Shown piece by piece: positions 25,272 to 34,342 of a stretch of 43,985 nucleotides of DNA. Location: contig CAZKFG010000009.1 of the NCBI GenBank assembly GCA_964551985.1, forward strand, positions 1 to 43,985. Direction: 5' to 3'. The notes beneath the pieces are model-generated. The model did not search any database. It was not told the origin of the DNA and worked only from the letters and a program-made list of their open reading frames with translations. How positions within the stretch are numbered: position 1 is the first letter of the stretch; every line of letters starts with the position of its first letter. The stretch comes from CAZKFG01 sp964551985. GTDB taxonomy: Bacteria > Bacillota > Negativicutes > Acidaminococcales > JAISLQ01. Made by a program: the position numbers and the translations under genes.

Positions 25272-27480
25272 CATAGAGATAACCGAAAGTGGTATGATGT
25301 ATTCGCTCTTATTTGAGCGACTTTCAGGATACTTACCAAAAGACCAACTGGATTTTGTGCAAACTGCATATGAAGTTGCCAAAACAGCACACAAAGACCA
25401 AAAACGTGTCTCTGGTGACGAATATATAATACATCCATTAAAAGTAGCTTATATAATAGCTGAACTTAGAATGGATGCTGATAGCATTGCTGCAGCGCTA
25501 CTTCACGATGTAGTTGAAGATACTCAAGTTACAACTGAGCAGATAAAAGAAAAGTTTGGCGTAAATGTTGCTATGCTTGTAGATGGTTTGACAAAACTTG
25601 GCAAAATAGAGTATTTGTCTAAAGAAGACCAGCAAATAGAAAATTATCGCAAAATGTTTTTGTCGATGGCAAAAGACATTCGCGTTGTTATGATAAAACT
25701 AGCAGATAGACTGCATAATATGCGTACTCTAAAGTATATGCAAAAAGATAAACAGCGCTCTATTTCCAAAGAAACGCTAGAATTATTTGCACCACTTGCT
25801 CATAGACTTGGTATTTATAAGATTAAAGGCGAATTAGAAGACCTTGCCTTTAGATATTTAGACCCAAGCGTTTATATTGATCTTGTAGAGAGTGTTAAAC
25901 AACACCGCTATGATTTGGAAAATATTATTGAAAAGGCTATTCAAGAGCTTAGTTTTGAGCTTGACAATGTCCATATAGAGCACCAAATACATGGTCGTGC
26001 GAAAAACTATCATAGCATTTATAAAAAAATGCAGCGTGATAAAAAAGAAATCAATGAGATATATGATATTTTGGCTGTAAGAGTGCTTGTAAGTAGTGTC
26101 AAAGATTGCTATGGTGTACTAGGTATAGTGCACACTCTCTGGAAACCTATGCCTGGCAGATTTAAAGATTATGTTGCGATGCCAAAATCAAACATGTATC
26201 AATCACTTCACACAACGGTTATGACAAACCAAGGTCAGCCGCTGGAAATTCAAATAAGAACTTTTGAGATGCATCGTATATCAGAGTTTGGTATAGCAGC
26301 ACATTGGCGTTATAAAGAAGGTGGCAAAGCACCAAATAGTTATTTTGAAGAAAAATTATCTTGGCTTAGACAAATGCTCGAGTGGCATCAAGAGGTTCGT
26401 GATACTAAAGAATTTGTTGATGCAGTAAAAACAGACGTATTTACGGAAGATGAAGTATTTGTTTTTACACCACAAGGGGATGTTATTGACCTTCCTTTAA
26501 ACTCGGTGCCGATAGATTTTGCCTATAGAATTCACACAGATGTTGGTAATAGATGCATCGGTGCCAAAGTAAACGGTAGGATAGTGCCGCTTGACTATAG
26601 GCTGAAAAATGGTGATATAGTTGAGATAATAACGTCTAAACAAGCAAGTGGTCCAAGTCGCGATTGGTTAAACTTGGTCGCTTCGTCTGAGAGTAAAAAT
26701 AAAATTCGTTCCTGGTTTAAAAAGCAAAATCGAGAAGGTGACATATTAAAAGGCAAGGAACTGTTAGAGCGTGAAAGTAAACGACTGGGTTATGATATTA
26801 AAGTGTTTTTAAAGCCGGAGCGCTTAAAGAGTGTTGTTACAAAACTTAACACTGCAACAGAGGAAAATCTTTACGCTTCAATAGGTTATGGCGATATAGC
26901 TATAAATACAGTAATTACAAAGCTATCTGAGCTTGATAAAACTGAGATGAAAAAAACAGCGCCTCAAGATATAACTCAAGTTGCCCTTGATATAAAGCCT
27001 AAAGTAACAAAAGCCAAAAACTCTCAAGGGATATTAGTTAAGGGCGAGGGCGGACTTTTGGTAGTTTTGGCGAAATGTTGTAATCCAATACCTGGCGATA
27101 AAATAACAGGCTATATAACAAGAGGTCGTGGTGTTTCAATTCACAAATCAGACTGTATAAATGTACTTAAAAATAGTAATGAAATAGAGCGAATAATCGA
27201 AGTTAGTTGGGATACAGGTACTCAAGGGACTTATAAAGTACCTCTACAGGCTAAAGTTATGGATAAACCAGGTGTTCTTGCTGAGATAATAGGTATTACG
27301 AGTGATGCCAAAATAAATATAAGCTCTTTGAATGTCAAGCCTAATGACAATGATAAAACTGCGGATATTTTTATGGAAATTGAGCTTCATAACTTAACTC
27401 AGCTAGAAGAGATATTAAATAAAATTCGCCGCTTGAAAAATGTAATGACGGTAGAGCGTTACACTTCAAAAGGAGATTGA
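25264..27480 (+). CDS. rel: Bifunctional (p)ppGpp synthetase/hydrolase Rel
   Basis: A 738-residue RelA/SpoT homologue controlling the stringent response. Domains in order: HD hydrolase with H57 and H81-D82 in A-L-L-H-D-V-V-E-D-T; synthetase with R-A-K-N-Y-H-S-I-Y-K-K-M and E-I-Y-D-I-L-A-V-R-V (about 245-290); TGS (V-F-V-F-T-P-Q-G-D-V, about 400); C-terminal ACT domain ending about 735. Intact HD and synthetase residues indicate both activities. ATG 25264 overlaps recJ by eight bases and has GGGGG upstream; an internal ATG ten codons on is a weaker option. Confidence 0.94.
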   Translation: MYNIEITESGMMYSLLFERLSGYLPKDQLDFVQTAYEVAKTAHKDQKRVSGDEYIIHPLKVAYIIAELRMDADSIAAALLHDVVEDTQVTTEQIKEKFGVNVAMLVDGLTKLGKIEYLSKEDQQIENYRKMFLSMAKDIRVVMIKLADRLHNMRTLKYMQKDKQRSISKETLELFAPLAHRLGIYKIKGELEDLAFRYLDPSVYIDLVESVKQHRYDLENIIEKAIQELSFELDNVHIEHQIHGRAKNYHSIYKKMQRDKKEINEIYDILAVRVLVSSVKDCYGVLGIVHTLWKPMPGRFKDYVAMPKSNMYQSLHTTVMTNQGQPLEIQIRTFEMHRISEFGIAAHWRYKEGGKAPNSYFEEKLSWLRQMLEWHQEVRDTKEFVDAVKTDVFTEDEVFVFTPQGDVIDLPLNSVPIDFAYRIHTDVGNRCIGAKVNGRIVPLDYRLKNGDIVEIITSKQASGPSRDWLNLVASSESKNKIRSWFKKQNREGDILKGKELLERESKRLGYDIKVFLKPERLKSVVTKLNTATEENLYASIGYGDIAINTVITKLSELDKTEMKKTAPQDITQVALDIKPKVTKAKNSQGILVKGEGGLLVVLAKCCNPIPGDKITGYITRGRGVSIHKSDCINVLKNSNEIERIIEVSWDTGTQGTYKVPLQAKVMDKPGVLAEIIGITSDAKINISSLNVKPNDNDKTADIFMEIELHNLTQLEEILNKIRRLKNVMTVERYTSKGD

Positions 27481-27481
27481 T

Positions 27482-27928
27482 ATGCGAGCAGTTTTACAAC
27501 GTGTAACCAGTGCCAGTGTTACTGTAGCCAAAGAGCAAGTTGCCAGTATTGAAAGAGGCTTGGTGGTATTGTTGGGAGTTGAGAAAAACGATACTGCAAA
27601 AGATGCCGAATATTTAGCCCAAAAGATTGTTGATCTTAGAATTTTTGAAGATGAGCAAGAAAAAATGAATTTGTCAGTCAAAGATATTTGTGGTAGCATT
27701 ATAATAGTATCGCAATTTACTTTAATGGCTGATTGTAAAAAAGGTAAACGTCCAAGTTTTGATTTGGCGGCAAGCCCAAATGAGGCAAATGAGTTATATG
27801 AATATTTTGCTAAACTTTGCCAGAATCATGTGCCTGTACAGACAGGTTGCTTTGGGCAAGAGATGTTTGTTACACTTACAAATCACGGTCCGGTGACGAT
27901 TTTATTAGATAGTAAAAAAGTATTTTAA
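27482..27928 (+). CDS. dtd: D-aminoacyl-tRNA deacylase
   Basis: A 148-residue proofreading enzyme that frees tRNA from D-amino acids and glycine. Both family motifs are present: S-Q-F-T-L (77-81) and N-H-G-P-V-T (134-139), whose Gly-Pro pair enforces chiral selection. It begins one base after the rel stop, with AAAGGAG overlapping the rel end. rel-dtd adjacency is common in Firmicutes. Confidence 0.96.
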   Translation: MRAVLQRVTSASVTVAKEQVASIERGLVVLLGVEKNDTAKDAEYLAQKIVDLRIFEDEQEKMNLSVKDICGSIIIVSQFTLMADCKKGKRPSFDLAASPNEANELYEYFAKLCQNHVPVQTGCFGQEMFVTLTNHGPVTILLDSKKVF

Positions 27929-27941
27929 AGGAGGAGTAATC

Positions 27942-28562
27942 TTGAAAATATTACTTTTAGAAGTTGGAGCGCTAGGCACAAATTGCTATATTGCTGTAAA
28001 TGAAGCTGACAACAGAGCTGTTATCATTGACCCAGGCGCAGATGCCGCCTCAATCCTTGATGTTGTGAAAAAACATAATTTGACAGTAGATGCTATATTA
28101 CTTACACATGGTCATTCTGACCATATTGGCGCTTTAGAGAAAGTGGCAAAAGAATTAAACGTTCCTGTAATGATAGGTGCGAATGATGCTAAAATGCTCA
28201 CAGATGCAAGGGTTAATTTATCTACATTCATTGGTGATGGTATAACTTGCAATAGTGCTGATAGATTGTTAAATGATGGCGATATTATTGAGGTGGCAGG
28301 GCTTAAGTTTGAAGTTTTGACAACACCTGGTCATACACCAGGCGGCTGTTGTTTTAAATGTGAAGATTATGTATTTTGCGGTGATACAATTTTTGCTGAA
28401 TCCATAGGAAGGACGGATTTTCCAGGTGGTTCTTATAAACAACTTTTAAGCTCTATTAAAGATAAGATACTAACATTGCCAGATGATACAAAGCTTTTAC
28501 CGGGACACGGTCCAGCTACTGATGTTGGCTGGGAGAGAAAAATGAATCCGTTTTTACAATAG
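27942..28562 (+). CDS. Metallo-beta-lactamase fold hydrolase
   Basis: A 206-residue protein of the glyoxalase II/YcbL group. Metal motif L-T-H56-G-H58-S-D60-H61, further ligands in T-P-G-H-T-P-G-G and G-D-T-I-F, and G-H-G-P near the end. Thiol-ester hydrolysis (hydroxyacylglutathione-like) is the usual guess for this clade, but the substrate is unknown. TTG start behind AAAGGAGGAG. It is often found after rel-dtd in Firmicutes. Confidence 0.88.
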   Translation: MKILLLEVGALGTNCYIAVNEADNRAVIIDPGADAASILDVVKKHNLTVDAILLTHGHSDHIGALEKVAKELNVPVMIGANDAKMLTDARVNLSTFIGDGITCNSADRLLNDGDIIEVAGLKFEVLTTPGHTPGGCCFKCEDYVFCGDTIFAESIGRTDFPGGSYKQLLSSIKDKILTLPDDTKLLPGHGPATDVGWERKMNPFLQ

Positions 28563-28565
28563 ACA

Positions 28566-29606
28566 ATGAAAAAAGATTTCATCATCGTTGGCGAATATGC
28601 TTTGAAAATCAGCTTAATATTTGGTATTTTGTATCTTATTTATGATGTTTTTGCAGTTTTTATGCCAATTACCATATCAATTGTAATCGCACTTGTACTG
28701 AGCCCTTTTGTTGATTATCTTGTAAGTAAAAAAATGCCCCAGACTTTGGCTATAGTATTGTCAATTGTATCAGTATTTTTTGTATTAGGATTTTTTGTAG
28801 TGTTTTTGGTTGCGCCACTGATTAATGAAGTGGATATTTTGCTAAAGACATTGCCACAGATGGCTGTTACGTTAAAAAATGTCAGTATAGTTTGGCTTGA
28901 TAAAATAACTTTTTTGGATATATCAAACAATGTCAATGCTTTGTTTGAAAAAGCACTAGAGGCTATGAGTAACTATGTTTTGAGCTTACTGCAAAATATA
29001 TTTCAATCGACATTGTCTATTGCGTCTAACATACTAGGCTTTATAGTTTTGCCAATTCTTGTTTTTTACTTTTTGAAAGATGGCAGAAGATTTTCTTCTA
29101 CGACGGTTATCTTACTTCCATCTGTATGGCAGACAAAAGCACAAATAATTTTTGTGCAATGTAGTACTATGATTAGTAACTATGTAAGAGGAATAATGAT
29201 TGTCGGTTGTATCGCAGGTTTTGTAATAGGTACAGGAACATTTTTTATAGGGCTTGATTATCCGATTGTTTTTGCACTTCTTGCCGTTTTAGGTGAAGCT
29301 GTTCCTATGGTTGGACCTATATTTAGCACTATTCCGGCGCTTTTATTTGCCGCGGTCAAAGGACCGAACACCCTTGTTTTAGTTGCGGTTTTTTACTTTA
29401 TTTACTATCAGATAGAAGCTTACGTTATTGCGCCACGCATAACGGGTAAACTTTTGGATATACATCCTGTTTTTATAATCATAAGCATTTTAATTGGTGG
29501 CAAGCTCGCTGGAGCTATAGGAATGATTGTCGCTGTACCAAGCTTTGCACTCATTCGCATTTTGATGAACAACATTATAGAACAAAGATTGCACAATAAA
29601 GAATAA
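28566..29606 (+). CDS. AI-2E family (PerM-like) transporter
   Basis: A 346-residue membrane protein with about seven to eight hydrophobic segments and the family's C-terminal G-E-A-V-P-M-V-G-P-I-F-S-T-I-P-A and P-x-x-x-G-x-L-L-x-x-H-P-V segments. The family includes proposed AI-2 exporters and sodium/proton antiporters; the role here is open. Start ATG is three bases behind the previous stop with no clear ribosome site. Last gene before a strong terminator. Confidence 0.88.
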   Translation: MKKDFIIVGEYALKISLIFGILYLIYDVFAVFMPITISIVIALVLSPFVDYLVSKKMPQTLAIVLSIVSVFFVLGFFVVFLVAPLINEVDILLKTLPQMAVTLKNVSIVWLDKITFLDISNNVNALFEKALEAMSNYVLSLLQNIFQSTLSIASNILGFIVLPILVFYFLKDGRRFSSTTVILLPSVWQTKAQIIFVQCSTMISNYVRGIMIVGCIAGFVIGTGTFFIGLDYPIVFALLAVLGEAVPMVGPIFSTIPALLFAAVKGPNTLVLVAVFYFIYYQIEAYVIAPRITGKLLDIHPVFIIISILIGGKLAGAIGMIVAVPSFALIRILMNNIIEQRLHNKE

Positions 29607-29636
29607 AAGGTTTACCTTAAAAAGGTAAACCTTTTT
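29605..29636 (+). terminator. Strong terminator ending the tgt-to-AI-2E run
   Basis: Bases 29605-29618 (core AAGGTTTACCTT) pair perfectly over 14 bases with 29622-29635, three-base loop, T-run at the end. The left A-run makes it symmetric. Confidence 0.93.
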
Positions 29637-29645
29637 AAATTTTCA

Positions 29646-29675
29646 TTGAATAAGATTAATAGTATGTGGTAAAAT
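29646..29675 (+). promoter_or_regulatory. Promoter of hisS-aspS, extended -10
   Basis: TTGAAT (29646-29651), 18 bases, TAAAAT (29670-29675) with TG one base before. The leader of about 30 bases is too short for a T-box riboswitch. Confidence 0.68.
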
Positions 29676-29708
29676 ATATAATTAGTTAATGCAGAGGGGG
29701 AAGATGCA

Positions 29709-30983
29709 ATGCTCACAGGTGCACCTCGTGGGACAAAAGATATATTACCGCAAACGGTAGGCTATTGGCAATATTTGGAAAGCTCTATACGAAAACTTTG
29801 TCAGTGTTATGGCTATCTTGAAATAAGAACACCTATTTTTGAACATACAGAACTTTTTTTGCGTGGTATTGGTGATACTACTGATATTGTGCAAAAAGAA
29901 ATGTATACATTTAAAGATAGAGGGGACAGAAGCCTTACTTTAAGACCGGAAAATACGGCGGCTGTAGTTAGATCATATATTGAAAACAAGCTTTATGTTG
30001 ATAGTGAACTTACAAAGTTATTTTACATAGGACCAATGTTTCGCTATGATAGACCACAAGCAGGACGATATAGACAGTTTCATCAGTTTGGCGTTGAGGC
30101 AATAGGTGGTAAAGGACCTGATGTTGATGCCGAGATAATTGCGCTCGCTGTAGATTTTTTCCACTCGATCGGACTCAAAGACTTAAAAGTACTTATCAAT
30201 TCTGTCGGCTGCCCTAACTGTAGACCAATTTACAAAGATAAGTTAAAAGAGTTTTTAAAAGACAATTTGCCAAATCTTTGTGCTGATTGTCAGGGAAGAT
30301 TTGAAAAAAATCCACTTCGGATTTTGGATTGTAAAAATCATGACTGTCAGCAGATAGTAAAAAATGTTCCTTTGCTAAAAGATAGCTTGTGTGATGAGTG
30401 TAGTGAACACTTTGACGGTTTGAAAAGTTTATTGACCAGTATTAATATAGATTATCAAATAGATGACAAGCTTGTTCGTGGTCTTGACTACTATACAAAA
30501 ACTGCTTTTGAAATTCAATATTCGCCACTTGGTGCGCAAAGTGCAGTTTGTGGTGGTGGACGATATGACGGACTTATACAAGAGTGTGGTGGAAATCCAA
30601 CACCGGGAATTGGTTTTGCTGTAGGACTCGAGCGGGTATTGCTAGCCCTTGAAAAACAAGGATTGTTGGCTAAACCAAATATGCAAATAGATGCTTACGT
30701 CATTTACTCAGGACAAGAGGCAAAACAGCAAGCGTTTGTCATTACAACAATGTTGCGCCGAGCCGGACTTTCCTCATATATGGATTTTTCCTTAAGGACT
30801 ATAAAAGCGCAAATGAAATCTGCAAGTCGCATGAACTCTCGTTTTGCTCTTATAATCGGGGAAGATGAACTTAAATATTCTTTTATTACAATAAAAGATA
30901 TGGACAAACAGGAACAAACAAAAGTTTCGTTGTGTGATACAAAAACAATAATATCAAAAATAGAGGTGTCAAAAAAATGTTAG
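29709..30983 (+). CDS. hisS: Histidyl-tRNA synthetase
   Basis: A 424-residue class II synthetase. Motif 2 is F-R-Y-D-R-P-Q-A-G-R-Y-R-Q-F-H-Q-F, the histidine-specific motif R-G-L-D-Y-Y-T-K-T-A-F-E-I, and motif 3 G-I-G-F-A-V-G-L-E-R. An insertion with several Cys pairs (C-P-N-C, C-A-D-C, C-D-E-C) at about 170-240 is seen in Firmicutes HisS and may bind metal. AGGGGGA lies about eight bases ahead of ATG. It overlaps aspS by seven bases. Confidence 0.96.
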   Translation: MLTGAPRGTKDILPQTVGYWQYLESSIRKLCQCYGYLEIRTPIFEHTELFLRGIGDTTDIVQKEMYTFKDRGDRSLTLRPENTAAVVRSYIENKLYVDSELTKLFYIGPMFRYDRPQAGRYRQFHQFGVEAIGGKGPDVDAEIIALAVDFFHSIGLKDLKVLINSVGCPNCRPIYKDKLKEFLKDNLPNLCADCQGRFEKNPLRILDCKNHDCQQIVKNVPLLKDSLCDECSEHFDGLKSLLTSINIDYQIDDKLVRGLDYYTKTAFEIQYSPLGAQSAVCGGGRYDGLIQECGGNPTPGIGFAVGLERVLLALEKQGLLAKPNMQIDAYVIYSGQEAKQQAFVITTMLRRAGLSSYMDFSLRTIKAQMKSASRMNSRFALIIGEDELKYSFITIKDMDKQEQTKVSLCDTKTIISKIEVSKKC

Positions 30984-32758
30984 AACAAAGACAAATTTGT
31001 GGTACATTAACTGCTGACGATGCAGGTAAAAAAGTAGTTTTATTTGGCTGGGTCGCAAAGCGTCGCGATCACGGTGGACTTATTTTTGTTGATTTGCGTG
31101 ATAGATCAGGTGTTGTGCAGGTTGTTTTGTCACCAGAGAGTAGTAAAGAAGATTTTGCGCTTGGTGAGCAAGTGCGTTCTGAATATGTACTAAAAGTGCA
31201 AGGAACTGTTAGCTTGCGTAGCGAGGCTACTATAAATCCTAATTTACAAACAGGTCAAATAGAGGTTATTTGCGACAAATTAGAAGTGTTAAATGCTGCC
31301 AAAACTCCACCTTTTTATATTCAAGATAATATTGATGTTGATGAAAACGTGCGTCTTCGCTATCGTTATTTGGATTTAAGACGTCCACAAATGCAACAAA
31401 ACTTTATTTTGCGTCACAAAGTTACAAAATTAATGCGTGATTTTTTTGATAATAAAGATTTTATTGAGATTGAAACACCAATGCTCACTAAAAGTACACC
31501 AGAAGGTGCCAGAGACTATCTTGTACCAAGTCGTGTTAATGCCGGAAAGTTTTATGCTCTGCCACAATCACCACAAATTTTCAAGCAAATACTTATGGTT
31601 GCAGGTATGGAAAAATATTTCCAAATAGTACGCTGCTTTAGAGATGAAGATTTGCGCGCGGACAGACAACCTGAATTTACTCAACTTGATATAGAAATGT
31701 CATTTGTTGAAGTAGAAGATGTTTTGAGCATGATGGAAAAGATGATAAAATTTGTCTATGAAGGTGCAACAGGCAGACAAATAGATTTACCATTTAAGCG
31801 TTTGAGTTATGCTGATGCTATGGATAAATATGGTTCAGACAAGCCGGACTTGCGTTTTGATATGCAATTTATCGACATGACAGAAGTTGTGCGTGGTTCT
31901 GATTTTAAAGTATTTGAAACAGCAGTGCAAAACGGCGGACAGGTAAAAGCTTTAAATGTTAAAGGCAGAGCTGATATTGCTCGCAGGGAAATAGATGGCT
32001 TGGTAGAATATGTTGCAAATTATGGTGCTAAAGGTATGGCATACATGATGATTACAGATGAAGGCGTAAAATCACCTATTGCTAAATTTTTTAGTCCTGA
32101 AAAGTTAGATGCTATCTGCAAACAAGCTTGTGCCGAAGTTGGCGATTTACTATTATTTATTGCTGATAAACCATCGGTTGTTGCTCAGGCTCTAGGTAAT
32201 CTACGTCTTGAGATGGGTAGACGTCAAGGTTTGATTGACGAGAATGCATTATCATTTTTATGGGTTGTAGATTTTCCGATGTTTGAATATGACGAAGAAG
32301 AAAAACGTTATGTTGCAATGCATCATCCGTTCACAAGTCCAAAAGATGAAGATCTTGTGCATTTAAACAGTGGTGAATATGATAAAATAAGAGCTAAAGC
32401 CTACGATATGGTGCTAAATGGCACAGAAATCGGCGGCGGTAGTATTAGAATTCACAGACGTGATGTGCAAGAGAAGGTGTTTGCAGCAATCGGTTTGGAT
32501 GAACAAGACAGCAAACAAAAATTTGGCTTTTTGCTTGATGCCTTTGAATACGGGACACCTCCACACGGTGGTATTGCTTTTGGGCTTGACCGTTTGATAA
32601 TGATTATGGCAAATTGCAAATCAATAAGAGATGTTATAGCATTTCCTAAAACTCAAAGCGCAACAGACCTTATGACCCAGTCACCATCAGAAGTGACGAC
32701 AAAGCAGTTAAATGAACTGTTTATAAAAACAACTGCATTGCCGAAAAAAGAAGATTAA
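30977..32758 (+). CDS. aspS: Aspartyl-tRNA synthetase
   Basis: A 593-residue class IIb synthetase of the bacterial type: N-terminal OB-fold anticodon domain (1-about 110), motif 2 F-R-D-E-D-L-R-A-D-R-Q-P-E-F-T-Q-L-D, the extra GAD domain in the middle and motif 3 G-I-A-F-G-L-D-R-L. Whether it also charges tRNA-Asn depends on GatCAB elsewhere. RBS AGAGGTG, start overlapping the hisS end. Confidence 0.96.
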   Translation: MLEQRQICGTLTADDAGKKVVLFGWVAKRRDHGGLIFVDLRDRSGVVQVVLSPESSKEDFALGEQVRSEYVLKVQGTVSLRSEATINPNLQTGQIEVICDKLEVLNAAKTPPFYIQDNIDVDENVRLRYRYLDLRRPQMQQNFILRHKVTKLMRDFFDNKDFIEIETPMLTKSTPEGARDYLVPSRVNAGKFYALPQSPQIFKQILMVAGMEKYFQIVRCFRDEDLRADRQPEFTQLDIEMSFVEVEDVLSMMEKMIKFVYEGATGRQIDLPFKRLSYADAMDKYGSDKPDLRFDMQFIDMTEVVRGSDFKVFETAVQNGGQVKALNVKGRADIARREIDGLVEYVANYGAKGMAYMMITDEGVKSPIAKFFSPEKLDAICKQACAEVGDLLLFIADKPSVVAQALGNLRLEMGRRQGLIDENALSFLWVVDFPMFEYDEEEKRYVAMHHPFTSPKDEDLVHLNSGEYDKIRAKAYDMVLNGTEIGGGSIRIHRRDVQEKVFAAIGLDEQDSKQKFGFLLDAFEYGTPPHGGIAFGLDRLIMIMANCKSIRDVIAFPKTQSATDLMTQSPSEVTTKQLNELFIKTTALPKKED

Positions 32759-32763
32759 AACTA

Positions 32764-32792
32764 TTGAATTTTATTAGTTTTTTTGTTAATAT
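32764..32792 (+). promoter_or_regulatory. Promoter of 6S RNA, extended -10
   Basis: TTGAAT (32764-32769), 17 bases, TAATAT (32787-32792), TG one base before. The expected start, seven bases on, coincides with the predicted 5' end of the RNA near 32799. Confidence 0.6.
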
Positions 32793-32798
32793 AGAATA

Positions 32799-32987
32799 AA
32801 AGAACAACTCCTGCGGTGTACGCAATTAGCTTTCATGTTTTGAGCCAACACAATTTTATATGGGAATTTAACTTTAGTTACGGACAGTAGACCATCTTTG
32901 AGTGGAAACTCGAACTAATTAAGAAAATACCCACCTGCTTGGGCAGGTTCAAAACAGAGGCTACAGCGGCATTGCGGGGTTTTCTTG
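32799..32987 (+). ncRNA. ssrS: 6S RNA
   Basis: This 282-base gap has no reading frame but folds as 6S RNA. The 5' part 32800-32818 (AAGAACAACTCC, then TGCGGTG) pairs with the 3' part about 32970-32986 with GU pairs and small bulges, giving the closing stem. Inside, ACCTGC/GCAGGT (about 32933-32947) forms a side hairpin in the central bubble and GAG/CTC near 32900-32911 the end loop. The CATGTTTTGAGCCAACAC segment resembles Firmicutes 6S. 6S RNA imitates an open promoter and sequesters sigma-70 polymerase. Its place between aspS and rarA matches, as I recall, B. subtilis bsrA. Ends are approximate. Confidence 0.85.
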
Positions 32988-33012
32988 TCTAGGTTATGCC
33001 TAGACTTTTTTG
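32987..33012 (+). terminator. Terminator of 6S RNA
   Basis: GTCTAGG (32987-32993) pairs with CCTAGAC (32999-33005), five-base loop, T-run 33006-33011. Confidence 0.92.
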
Positions 33013-33040
33013 TTATTTATAAAATTTTAAGAGGTGTAGT

Positions 33041-34342
33041 ATGAGCCTTTTTGCGCAGTCTTACGACCAGCCATTAGCCAAACGTATGCGCCCTACAAAT
33101 CTTGATGAATTTGTCGGACAACAGGCAATCGTTGGTCAGGGCAGATATTTAAAAAAAATGATCGAACTAGATAAAATACCATCTATAATTTTTTTCGGTC
33201 CGCCAGGAACTGGTAAGACAACACTTGCTAAAATTATTGCAAACTCTACAGGCTATCTATTCGAGCAGGTAAATGCTGTTTCTTCTGGTGCCAGCGATTT
33301 GCGAAAAGTTATAGAACTAGCTCGCCAAAAGCGGTTGGCAACAGGCATTGGCACAATATTGTTTGTTGACGAAATACACCGCTTTAATAAAGCTCAGCAA
33401 GATATACTGCTTCCATATGTGGAAAATGGTATAATTACCCTTATTGGTGCGACAACGGAGAATCCTTTTTTTGAGGTTAATTCTCCACTTTTATCAAGAA
33501 TGAAAATAATCAGGTTAGAAGCACTGCTTCCTGATGACATAAAAAAGATTGTTCAAAACGCTTTGCTAGATGAGCAAAAAGGTTACGGCGCTGAGAAAAT
33601 TTCAATAGATGATGAAGCACTAGATACTCTAGTGCATATAGCTTCAGGAGATGCTAGGCGTGCGCTTAATTTACTTGAGCAATTGGTTTCGCTTTTACCT
33701 GAAGATAAAAAAAATATTGATAAAGAAAATGTACTTAGTATTTTGTCAGAAAACCAGGTGCGCTACGATAAAGGCGGAGATGCTCATTATGATGTTACTT
33801 CTGCTTTTATAAAGAGTATGCGTGGTTCTGATGCTGATGGGGCGCTATATTATTTAGCAAAAATGATTGAAGGCGGAGAGGATTTAAAGTTTATTGCAAG
33901 ACGCATAGTCATTTGTGCCGCAGAAGACGTTGGCAATGCTGACCCGCAGGCTTTGGTTGTTGCTATGGCGGCAGCACAGGCGGCTCAGTTTGTAGGCTTT
34001 CCAGAGGCGAAAATTCCGCTTGCGCAGGCTGTAACTTATATCGCAACTGCCCCTAAAAGCAATAGCGCTTATGTAGGGATAGGAGAGGCTATATTTGATG
34101 TAAAAAACAATGGTTCTCTTACAGTGCCTGTTCATTTACGCGATGCTCATTATAAAGGCGCCAAAGCTTTTGGGCATGGCAAGGATTATCTTTATCCGCA
34201 TGATTATGATGGCAATTATGTAAAACAAGACTATCTTCCAAAAGAATTATCAGGTAAAGAGTATTATAAACCAACAGATAATGGTTATGAAAAAATAATC
34301 TCCCAGCGAATGGCTAGTCTAAAAGATAGAGGTGCAAAATGA
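33041..34342 (+). CDS. rarA: Replication-associated recombination ATPase RarA
   Basis: A 433-residue AAA+ protein (MgsA/RarA) that acts at stalled replication forks. Walker A G-P-P-G-T-G-K-T (53-60), Walker B F-V-D110-E-I-H-R-F-N-K-A-Q-Q-D, sensor G-A-T-T-E-N-P-F, and a C-terminal tetramerisation part with R-D-A-H-Y-K-G-A-K. AGAGGTG precedes ATG. The gap to the 6S terminator is only 28 bases and holds no strong promoter (a TAAAAT at 33020-33025 without good -35), so read-through from 6S is possible. It overlaps the Rrf2 gene by ATGA. Confidence 0.95.
   Translation: MSLFAQSYDQPLAKRMRPTNLDEFVGQQAIVGQGRYLKKMIELDKIPSIIFFGPPGTGKTTLAKIIANSTGYLFEQVNAVSSGASDLRKVIELARQKRLATGIGTILFVDEIHRFNKAQQDILLPYVENGIITLIGATTENPFFEVNSPLLSRMKIIRLEALLPDDIKKIVQNALLDEQKGYGAEKISIDDEALDTLVHIASGDARRALNLLEQLVSLLPEDKKNIDKENVLSILSENQVRYDKGGDAHYDVTSAFIKSMRGSDADGALYYLAKMIEGGEDLKFIARRIVICAAEDVGNADPQALVVAMAAAQAAQFVGFPEAKIPLAQAVTYIATAPKSNSAYVGIGEAIFDVKNNGSLTVPVHLRDAHYKGAKAFGHGKDYLYPHDYDGNYVKQDYLPKELSGKEYYKPTDNGYEKIISQRMASLKDRGAK

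Noticed and set aside
29637..29708. T-box riboswitch ahead of hisS, and likewise ahead of alaS
   Set aside because: Leaders are only 30-40 bases with no specifier stem or TGGNACC-type sequence.
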